DNA of 64,000 bases from positions 310,001-374,000 of the forward strand of contig SADC01001318.1 of the NCBI GenBank assembly GCA_004194705.1. The letters run 5' to 3'. Shown in pieces: positions 55,573 to 64,000 of this stretch; position 1 is the stretch's first letter, and every line of letters begins with the position of its first letter. The stretch is from Ditylenchus dipsaci (Eukaryota > Nematoda > Chromadorea > Rhabditida > Anguinidae). The translations under genes and the position numbers were made by a program. A model generated the notes under the pieces. It had not been told where the DNA came from. It searched no databases and saw only the letters and a program-made list of their open reading frames with translations.

Positions 55573-56533
55573 TTATTCGGTTTCGACTACCAACTCAAAA
55601 TTTAAGTCAAGGAGTACATTACGCATATAAGACTCTTCAGTAAGCTTCTTCAAAATTGTTGGACGACCTCTTATCGAAGCGAATCCTCTTTCGACCAGGA
55701 ATATGAAGGCAGGCTCTTTGGGCTTGACACTGTTCTTGCAATACTGCTTTGTTGCAGCAGACTCATTCGCAAACTCAATTGAACGTGAATAGTAAGATTC
55801 CATGAAAGGCTATATAAAGCAACGAAATTCCGTAGACCGAGATAGAGCTCCGGACGATGAGCGATGTCCGTATGATTGCCTTTGTAACATGAGTTAGCAA
55901 AATATTCCTCTTCCACGAAAATGCACCATCTTTGGTTTCCAAAATTTACAGTTGACTAACCAAATTACCTAGAGTTGAAGATCGTCAAAAGGACAAAATA
56001 ATTTTCACGCTCTCAATAGACTCCCTGAAGTTTAAGGTTGATAGGTCATGAAAATTTGACAGTGCTCAAACCACTTACATGAAAGGGCACATGTAAGCCT
56101 TGCAAGGTTGACAGCGAACTAGGCCTAATTCTCACAATTCAATAACCGGCGTAGCTACCTGAAGAAAATTGAGCTTATTCAACAATATACATTCACAAGC
56201 TACTTCTGAACTACTGAGTGCAGCAAACGGAGTGATGGAGAGCGGCAAAGCAGACACGGACCTCCGACCATATTTCGAGTCTGAGGAACGGCAAACAGCG
56301 AGGAACGCATAAACACTGACGCTCTTTCTGAGAGGAACGACTTTCCCTAAACGCAAAACCGTCCTGATAAAGCAACAGCGAAAAACGAGCAAAAAAGATA
56401 GCTTGCTCACCTGCTCTTTTTCTAGCTCGATTCCTGCGCTCACAATTCTTCCATCTTTTCTTGCTGCGTCTTGATGAATATCAAAGAGAGACAGACCACT
56501 TGGCTCAGCACACATTCTTCTGGTAGAGACCAT
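55573..56533 (-). CDS. Probable multi-exon protein, unrecognised
   Basis: The 3' part reads like conserved coding. An exon-like stretch (about 55983-56020) ends ENYFVLLTIFNS before gtaatt. It then joins, after an acceptor near 55931, WCIFVEEEYFANSCYKG, HRPELYLGLRNFVALYS and, after a one-base shift near 55806, MESYYSRSIEFANES, KPKEPAFIFLVERG, RPTILKKLTEESYM and LDLNFELVVETE-stop at 55573. An upstream frame from 56533 (VSTRRMCAEPSGLSLFDI to ELEKEQ before gtgagc) could be the first exon. A middle exon near 56159-56360 is uncertain in frame. No membrane segment or signal peptide is seen, and I do not recognise the family. Confidence 0.4.
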
Positions 56534-56981
56534 CTATAGCCTTAAATTATGGTAAATTAATTTTTGCATGACGTACACCCATTTTGCATTCGCAAAGCCT
56601 TTCTATACACCAAAAGATAGCCCAAAATCTCCTCTATCTAAATGACCAGACCAAATTTTTAAGGATAGAATTTCAAAAAACTAGAGACCATATGAAGTAA
56701 ACCGAATTTTATCCCCTTCAAGCAATTTCTAATAGGCCAATAGCTCGGTCCGTGGTTACTTTCCTGAGAGGGCTTAGCTCGAATTGTAACCTGTTCTATC
56801 TGATTACGACTGCACGCTGTCTCTTGGCTGAAATTTTTGTTCTTGATTTAGCTTCTAGCTGTTGCTCATCAGCCTGCTCCTTGCCTCTTTCATAGCTTGG
56901 ATTGCGAGTCCTCATCATACCTGAAAATTACACCAAATTTCAGTCCGTCAAAAAATCTAAAAAAGTCGTCGTTTTTAGAAA

Positions 56982-57242
56982 AAATAGTGCTAGGATCTCA
57001 ATCGAGTCTATTAGATGAAGAAAATTCACAGGGAATTTTTACAGAAATCAATCGAGATTCTAAAATTTTGCGTGTTTTATGGCAAGTGATGGCTCATTCG
57101 AAAGCCCTTACTGTGAAGAATCTTTTGGCAATAAGCATGCGAAAACCGAAAAGAAAAAACCAGATCAGAGCCATGAAGCAAAAAGGCCTCAAATTGACTA
57201 TTTTGATAAATTTTGTTTGGCGCCAAATATCCCTAATACACG
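56982..57242. repeat. Direct repeat, copy 1 of 2
   Basis: About 260 bp from AAATAGTGCTAGGATCTC to CCAAATATCCCTAATACAC, almost identical to 58302-58564 in the same orientation, about 1.06 kb away. The copies differ by a few single-base indels in homopolymers. The reading frames inside are interrupted by those indels. Confidence 0.8.
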
Positions 57243-57254
57243 GCGTAGGGCGTT

Positions 57255-57330
57255 AGGCCCTTTTTTCCATTTGTGGAAAAAAAGGGCCAAACGACTTACG
57301 TAAGTCGTTTGGCCCTTTTTTCCACTTTTT
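57255..57330. repeat. Strong hairpin
   Basis: TAGGCCCTTTTTTCCA pairs with TGGAAAAAAAGGGCC, then AAACGACTTACG-TAAGTCGTTT forms a perfect palindrome followed by GGCCCTTTTTTCC. Related to the inverted repeat at 27575-27830. Confidence 0.65.
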
Positions 57331-57477
57331 TAAATACGCGCCTTTTATTTATTTTTATTGTTTTTGTGCTTTCATAATCTTGGCTCCAGGTAAATTTTCC
57401 CGCGGTGTATACTCCTTCTGGTAGATTTCCCTACGGTGAATTCTCCCTCTGGCTTCTAAATTCCTCAGCAAAGATTT

Positions 57478-57725
57478 TCAAATTAATCTTTTTTTCTTGT
57501 AAAAATTCTTATCACTTAAGATGTTTTTCTATAATCTAGCACCCGTATTATTGGATGATTTATGCACCAACCCAACCAAATGGTCGTCCATTTGGTGAAA
57601 TTTTTTTTTCATGTGTTTGGGTTTCCAAAATCTGTTTTTTGCAGTAATTTGAGCATTCTAAAAAAGGTTTGACAATAGTAAAATGCCATTTTCTAGGGTA
57701 ATTTTGAGTTTTGGTAAAATAGCTA
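57478..57725. repeat. Solo copy of the shared internal module
   Basis: Carries AAATTAATCTTTTTTTCTTG, then TTATGCACCAACC and CCAAATGGTCGTCCATTTGG, the same order of words as in the interiors of the elements at 6601 and 29397 (11331 has the first word only). No array-type arms flank it here. Confidence 0.6.
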
Positions 57726-58301
57726 AAATGACAGTTTGGAATTTACAGAGTATATTCAGATTATCGGAATAAGTGAACGTAATAGCTTCTCGAAGCCGAA
57801 AAATAAGAGAGAGAAAAAATTGACCCAGGTGGACATCCAAATCCACCACTTGTAACCGGATATGGACCCGGACTGAGTAGACCAACCAGTTAACTCCCTC
57901 ATTTCGACCTATCTGCCTAGGTATCCACTTACTAGATGTATCCATTCTTTTCCAGTATCTTCATCCACCTAAACCATTTGAGCATTGGGTAACACTGCCT
58001 GGCTACTACTACGGAGGCATTTCCACCAGAGTATCGTTACCTAGGTAGAACAACCTGAGCACCACCTGGTTACTCTTCGGGATACGTGATTAATGCAGAA
58101 CTGGGGCTCCTGCAAGTCAAATTGCTGTTTTAGCATTATCAAACCGTGTTTGGACACGATTATGGATAGGGTAGAATGACTTTTAGTTAGTTTCAGCTAA
58201 ATCCAAAATTTGCATTTTTTAGATGCTTCATTGGTACCAAAATGTAGAAAATTTACTTCTTTATCGAGTCTCCGGTTTTGTTTGAGGAAAATTTGACAAA
58301 A

Positions 58302-58564
58302 AAATAGTGCTAGGATCTCAATCGAGTCTATTAGATGAAGAAAATTCACAGGGAATTTTTACAGAAATCAATCGAGATTCTAAAATTTTGCGTGTTTTAT
58401 GGGCAAGTGATGGCTCATTCGAAAGCCCTTACTGTGAAGAATCTTTTGGCAATAAGCATGCGAAAACCGAAAAGAAAAAACCAGATCAGAGCCATGAAGC
58501 AAAAAAGGCCCCAAATTGACTATTTTTGATAAATTTTGTTTGGCGCCAAATATCCCTAATACAC
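58302..58564. repeat. Direct repeat, copy 2 of 2
   Basis: Second copy of 56982-57242. The 1.06 kb between the copies includes the solo module and unique sequence. The copies do not begin TG or end CA and no primer-binding site is visible, so they are probably not LTRs. Confidence 0.8.
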
Positions 58565-58874
58565 TAAGATTCAAGTTTTGAAAGACTGTCCATAAAGAAA
58601 AGATCAGTAATTGCGGTTTTTTATTGATTTACCCAAAACTTATATTTAGGAGAGCAACAACAACAGCAACCTTTCTTTGGCTAAGACAGTCAGAAAAGTG
58701 CCCGCAGAGATGTGTTAAAAAATGAATTGCCTTATGAAACTAATTCATTCAAATAATTGCTTCCCTATATTATTATTTTCCTATCCAAACTTTATCACAA
58801 TTTGTGATAACTTATCAATGATAAGCCCTATTATTGCAGCGATATTCCTTTCAGAAAGCTGTCAAATTGCAAAA

Positions 58875-59262
58875 AAATGGTAAAATATCGATTACCGACG
58901 GTCAATGAATTTTTTTTGAAATTTTTGATCAAAATCGTCAATTTTCAGGACAAAAGTTTCTGGAAAATCGACCCTAATACCAAAATCTCATCCTGAATCC
59001 GAATCCGTTGAGATCAGATCAAAATAATTTTTATGGGCTGATATATAGCTATTTTGAGTAGATAGACCAGGAATTTGGCACCATTTACCTATTTTAGTAG
59101 ATATCTCAGTCTATAAAAAATATTTCGATCTGATCTCAACGGATTCGGATTCAGGATGAGATTTTGGTATTAGGGTCACTTTCTAGAAACTTTTGCCCTA
59201 AAAATTGACGATTTTGATCAAAAATTTTGAAAAAAAAAATCATTGACCGTCGGTAATCGATA
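58875..59262. repeat. 388-bp inverted repeat
   Basis: TATCGATTACCGACGGTCAA pairs with TTGACCGTCGGTAATCGATA, and CCAAAATCTCATCCTGAATC with its complement. The centre lies near 59070. Confidence 0.75.
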
Positions 59263-59297
59263 GCCGTCCAAAAATAAGTATTTTTAATTTATTGATA

Positions 59298-59621
59298 CAG
59301 TCGACTCTCGATTTAAGGACACCCTCAAAAGTTCGTTCCCCAGCTGGGTCCGACACTTTTTTTAGCTCGATTTTTGAAGCTTTTTTAAAATTCTGTTTTG
59401 ACATTCTGGTCGGTCGCAAATATCGCAAGGATGTCGATTTTGCCGATCGTTTTTCAAAATCCAAAATTTTTTCTTCTAAAAAAGCAAATCTTCGATTTAA
59501 GGACAGGGATTTTAGAAAAAGCTTCAAAAAGCTTAAAAAGCTTCGAAAATCGAGCTAAAAAAAGGGTCGGACCCAGCTGGGAAACGAACTTTTGGGGTGT
59601 CCTTAAATCGAGAGTCGACTG
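59298..59621. mobile_element. 324-bp palindromic pogo/Tigger-like MITE
   Basis: TIRs CAGTCGACTCTCGATTTAAG and CTTAAATCGAGAGTCGACTG with TA on both sides. It shares AAAAGTTCGTTCCC and GATTTTGCCGATCGTTTTTC with the copies at 19221 and 60876. Confidence 0.85.
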
Positions 59622-60092
59622 TAGTTCTTGAAATATACGTATCACACAGGGCTGTTATATTGTCTGATTTCTGAAAAATTCATTTACTTTGGGGAGGAGG
59701 TTTATATAAATCCGATAATTAGAAAAGGATTTTATGTTATTAGAGATGTCTGATTTTTAGAAAAATTGGCTTAAAATTGTGTTTGTAGGCCTAAAATTGT
59801 CTGATTACAGATTTTTGCAGATAACATCCCTTGTATTACTCTATTATTTGCTGTGTTTGGTTGATTTTTCAAGTTAATTGAGAGTGGAATAAAATATCGT
59901 TGCTTATTTATGTCTTGTATGAATTTTTTCGAACCTCTTAGTTAAATTCTTAGCCTGTTTACTTTTTTTGCCTCACAGAAAAACAGTTGAATCACAAATT
60001 GTTGTGTTTTACCGACTATAAGTAATCCAAAAAATTCGAATGAAAAAAGCTTTTCAGGCTCTTTTTGCTGGAAGTAAAGCGACCGAAAAAAG

Positions 60093-63000
60093 ATGTCCAT
60101 CGAAATAGAAGCAGCTGATGTGGTCCGTTTGGTAGAGCAGTATCTGAAAGAAAACAACTTGATGAGAACCTTAGCAACCTTGCAGGTACCATTTTATTGA
60201 GTATTGTAAATTTCTTCTTGGTGTTGTAGGAAGAAACGAATATTACATTAAATACCGTGGATAGTATCGACTCCTTCTCCGCCAACATTATTAATGGGCA
60301 TTGGACAGCGTGCTGAAAATGATTCAACCCTTGAAGGTATTCATGTCTTATTTCTTTAAGATCTTTTGACGTTATGTTGTTTGAGCTGCCTGCAAAAAAG
60401 TTGATTGATCTCTACGAACAAATGGTGGTGGAGTTGGTGGAGCTTAGAGAACTCGGCTCAGCTCGACTTATTCTGAAGCAGACAGACCCTATGCAACTTC
60501 TCAAGCAAACAGAGCCCGACAGATTCGCAAGACTCGACAATTTGCTCGCAAAAAACTATTTGATCCAAGAGAAGTTTACAGTGAGAACAGCAGTAAGGAG
60601 AAGCGACGAGCCACTATTGCCCAGGTATTCAGTTTTTCGAGTTGTAGAATTTTCGGCTCTACGAGTGTTGCTAATATGCAAGCTTTTTTACTGAAATTTT
60701 TAAACAAGTTCTGGCCGTCTGTCGTCAAGTACTCAAAACTATTAAAAATCATATTTGCCAATCAAAATATCAGTTTAGGGAACTGAAAAAAAACTTGTTT
60801 GGGATACATGTAAACGGGTAATACTTAAGTCTAGTACCAAAATACTTATTTCTAGTACCAAAATGCTTTTTTCTACAGTCGAACCTCTCTATAGTGTACA
60901 CCCCAAAAGTTCGTTCCCGCCTAGGGTCCGACATTTTTTTTAGCTCGATTTTCAATTTTTTTTGCTGATTCTTTTTTCACAGTCTGGCCGCAAATATCGT
61001 AAGGATTCCGATTTTGCCGATCGTTTTTCATTTGTCTATATATTTTTCTCTAAAAAAGCAAAACCTCCATATAGTGTACACCACTTTGAAAATAAGATGT
61101 ACACTATATGGAGGTTTGCTTTTTTAGAGAAAAAATATATAGACAAATGAAAACGATCGGCAAAATCGGAATTTTTACGATATTTGCGGCCAGACTGTGA
61201 AAAAAGAATCAGCAAAAAAAATTGAAAATCGAGCTAAAAAAAGTGTCGGACCCTAGGCGGGAACGAACTTTTGGGTGTACACTATAGAGAGGTTCGACTG
61301 TAGTACCAAAATTTAACATGCATAGAAAAACTCTTTGTAAAGCTAGAGATTTTTCCCTTGACACATGAACGTGTAGCTCTGAATCTCAGCTTACTAACTA
61401 GACTTCAATTTCCTGTAAAAGATTTCGAATATATGAAGATTTTGAGCTTTGTATGAAGTAACTTTTTCGACCAAGTGCCTCTATACAGATCCCTAAATCT
61501 CCAACTTTTTAAATTTTTTTACTGAAAAAAGATATCTTGTTGAGTAGCTGAGATTTAGGGATACACGATAGTTGAAAAATTTCAGAAGTGTATCTACAAA
61601 ATGAGGAAAAAAAGGAAATTCAAAAAATTAAAATTTTGGTACTAGAATTAAGTATTTTGGTACTAGAAATAAGTATTTTGTACTAGAAGAAAGTACCACC
61701 CATGTAAACACCGTTGAAAAACGAGTTGTTTTTCTAGTCGCTCTCAGCCGAAGTCAATGTGGTACCTCCTAGTCGTCTACTTGCTCTTCTAGCGCAAGCT
61801 CTTAAATGCAGCAGCATCAGGTACTTGGTCCCTCATCTACTATAAAATTTATACCAATAATTTAAAGGGTCTTCTACCACCAGGCACTCAAATCGATCTT
61901 TTTAGAGGAAAGGCTGCTGTCAGGAACAGAAGAAGAAAGATACCCCACAATGATGTCCAGGAGTATTAAGTAAGTCTTGTGTATTAAGTAATCTTTTAGT
62001 TGATTTTCTTGAATAATTTAAAAACAATGAAGCTCTATCTGAATTTTCTCTTCTATTCTCTAAATTAAATTTTTTATTCGGAACCAATATAAAAAGAGAA
62101 TTTTTTATATAGTTTGTTGTTCGTTTGATGAGAATTAATGCTAAATCTCGACCTTGAGTCTTGAAATCGCCGCAGAAGCTATCCTCTTAATAGGCTCTTA
62201 CGGTCAGCCTTCTGAGGAAAAAGCTCTACACAAACGCTTTCCCACTATTAATCCTTTATTTCACTGTCATTTTCAATATTCTGTTATAATTTTTCCCATT
62301 CAGATTTGGTGCTAAGAGTCATCCGGGTGATCATTGGTTTTAAAACTTACCGTGATTTTTTATCTAGGATCTGTTTATAGAGTCGTCTCAATTCAGCCCC
62401 GATGGTCAATGTGAGCATGTCGTGCTTTTTATAAATTGTTTTTTATGCCTAAATTATTTACAGATCTTATCACAGGCTCAGTCGATGGCTTCATAGAAGT
62501 ATGGAATTTTACTAATGGAAAACTGCGAAAAGATTTGAAGTATCAGGTATGCATCCCAATTTATTTTTATTAGTTAAACTTTTTTGCCTTCAGGCGCAAG
62601 ATAACTTTATGATGATGGAAAACGCGGTGCTTTCGATGTCTTTCAGTCGAGACTCTGAAATGTTGGTGACTGGCTCTAAAGATGGAAAAATCAAGGTATT
62701 ATTTGCATTTCGCGAGTGTGTGGGATATTAAATATTAAGAGCTATGTGAAATTTGAGGTGTGGAAAATCCAAACGGGACAATGTCTTCGGCGATTCGAAA
62801 AGGTAAGAGCTTATTTTGTTCGTTGGATTGACTAATAATCGCATCTTAGGCTCACTCCGAGGGCGTCACTAGGTATTAGTTCATTTTATGGTTCTGGAAG
62901 TAGCACTGGTGAATCCCTTCATCATTTAGCGTTTCCTTTTCTCGTGATCACAGCTATGTTCTCTCATCCTCGTTTGATATGCTTATTCGGTAACTTTGCT

Positions 63001-63383
63001 AGCTTTACTCGTTGGAATTTTTTTGTTTTAGTGTCCACGGGATGAAAAGCGGCAAATGTTTAAAAGAGCTGCGAGGTCATCAAGCTTTCGTAACAGATGT
63101 AAAGGTAATTGTTTTCTGATGAATTGATTGGATAATTATAATTATAATAATCAGTTATCTGAATTTTTAATATTAGTACACTGAGGATTGCCATCAATGC
63201 ATGTCTTGCTGCGTAGACGGAACCATAAAAGTCTGGAATATGAAAAGCTTGGAGTGCGTTAATACCTTCCGTGTCTGTGGAGATGTTCCGGTTAACAGCA
63301 TCCATCCTATTCCGAAGTCCAACGACCAGTTCCTTATTTGTAATCGAACAAACACAGTTGTGGTAGTCAATATCCAAGGACAG
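60093..63383 (+). CDS. SMU1: SMU1 spliceosomal WD40 protein, 3' end not found
   Basis: Exons: 60093-60185, 60230-60336, 60386-60624, 61738-61820, 61868-61969, 62304-62326, 62381-62410, 62464-62546, 62594-62695, 62758-62802, 62850-62872, 62930-62989, 63032-63104, 63177-63383. These correspond to about 425 of the usual 513 residues. The N terminus [14 protein letters not shown] and [18 protein letters not shown] is the LisH region; CTLH follows, then [14 protein letters not shown] and GLLPPG, and WD40 blades ([63 protein letters not shown]). SMU1 works with RED in spliceosome activation. Exons 2, 3, 4 and 5 each need a restored base (two in exon 5) to read through; exons 6-14 need none. I favour sequence errors over a pseudogene. 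The last blade was not found downstream of 63383. Confidence 0.92.
60876..61300. mobile_element. 425-bp palindromic pogo/Tigger-like MITE in SMU1 intron
   Basis: TIRs CAGTCGAACCTCTCTATAGT and complement, TA on both sides (60874-60875 and 61301-61302). It fills much of SMU1 intron 3 and is nearly identical to 19221-19647. Around it, TCTAGTACCAAAATACTT-like words occur on both sides in inverted order (60835-60865 and 61640-61690). Confidence 0.85.
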
Positions 63384-64000
63384 GTAAAATTTTTAAATTG
63401 TAATATCGGTGGTCTCATCTTAGGTTTGGAAGGAGGTCTGCTCTCTCAACTCCAAACTGCCATCTTAATCGCATTTACCTTGAATTTTTTTCTAACTAGC
63501 TTTAGTTGAGAGGAGGCAAAGTAATAGGAGCTGGTCACATCATTGCTTGGCGCCAGAGCATTCTTTTTTATTCTTCGCCTTTGTCTGAATTCTTTTAGCA
63601 GGCCAAAGTTCCCCAAAGTTTTATCTATTGTTCAAAAAGACATTTTGTCAGTCAGTTTACAGGTATCCCAATAAGACTGCGCCATGTTTAAAATTCCCGT
63701 TTTATACATTTCCTATTAAAGAAGCATAGCCACCTGTTACAAATTTTGTCCCCGCCAGTTTAATTTTTTTTCCAAATCATTGAACTTCCGAGCGGATTTT
63801 TCAACTTGGTTTGTAACAAAGCCTTAATTCTAGGCCTTCTTTTGTTAGAAATAAAGCTAAGAAATCTGTATAGAAGTTCAGTGATTCTGAAAATTATTTG
63901 AATTGGCGTGGACAAGTTCAAGAACAGGTGGCCATGTCCCTTTAAGGTTGCATATTTATTCATTCAATATTTTTACTTTTTTATTGGCTATCGCTTTACT
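63384..64000. other. Right edge: SMU1 intron or end, plus a MITE
   Basis: No convincing final SMU1 exon is seen. 63725-63945 is an inverted repeat of the AAAGGGCCATTGCC family: GCCACCTGTTACAAATTTTG at left, CAGGTGGCCATGTCCCTTTAA at right, with GTTTGTAACAAAG inside. Confidence 0.5.

Noticed and set aside
56982..58564. LTR retrotransposon
   Set aside because: The direct repeats lack TG/CA ends, no primer-binding site or polypurine tract is seen, and the 1.06 kb between them has no gag or pol text.

Overview
This is eukaryotic, animal nuclear DNA. Genes are split by very short GT-AG introns, mostly about 47-58 bp, and the exons include several micro-exons. Gene content is metazoan: PPP5 phosphatase, CDC40/PRP17, SMU1, a Golgi GRASP protein, mitoribosomal mL52 and a membrane protein with LDL-receptor class A repeats. 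The sequence is AT-rich, and most of its length is inverted-repeat (foldback) DNA and non-autonomous DNA transposons. Short introns plus heavy transposon load suggest a small invertebrate; the species cannot be read from the sequence.

Layout. 970-5576 (-): protein phosphatase 5, 18 exons, reconstructed to 498 residues. 5577-14600: almost all foldback elements, several with clear 8-bp target-site duplications, one inserted into a hAT transposase fossil. 14716-14895 (-): an unrecognised 59-residue reading frame with a polyadenylation signal. 15000-23500: repeat families, tandem arrays, pogo-like palindromic MITEs and another hAT fossil. 23506-27294 (-): LDLa-repeat membrane protein, 5' end not found. 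27500-32800: foldback elements. 32884-37829: a compact gene cluster with mL52 (-), CDC40 (-) and, divergently, GORASP (+), which continues across a 5.1-kb transposon-filled intron to about 46173. 47000-54500: a 1.8-kb near-perfect palindrome, a 2.6-kb element with a probable 9-bp duplication, and a three-level nest of transposons. 55573-56533 (-): an unrecognised, probably coding region. 60093-63383 (+): SMU1, whose C-terminal part was not found before the window ends.

How genes work together. CDC40 and SMU1 are both WD40 spliceosome proteins. PPP5 is an Hsp90-associated phosphatase, GORASP stacks Golgi cisternae and mL52 belongs to the mitochondrial large ribosomal subunit. I see no single-pathway cluster. 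CDC40 and mL52 lie head-to-tail only 251 bp apart, and CDC40 and GORASP share an intergenic region of about 0.9 kb.

Two themes deserve attention. Many large repeats are inverted repeats whose arms are short-period tandem arrays, and several with different arms share one internal module. Apparent one- or two-base indels cluster in the 5' half of SMU1 and recur in mL52 and the LDLa gene. Most lie in homopolymers, which points to consensus sequence errors more than gene death. All exon models were read by eye from splice signals and family conservation; no alignment program was run.
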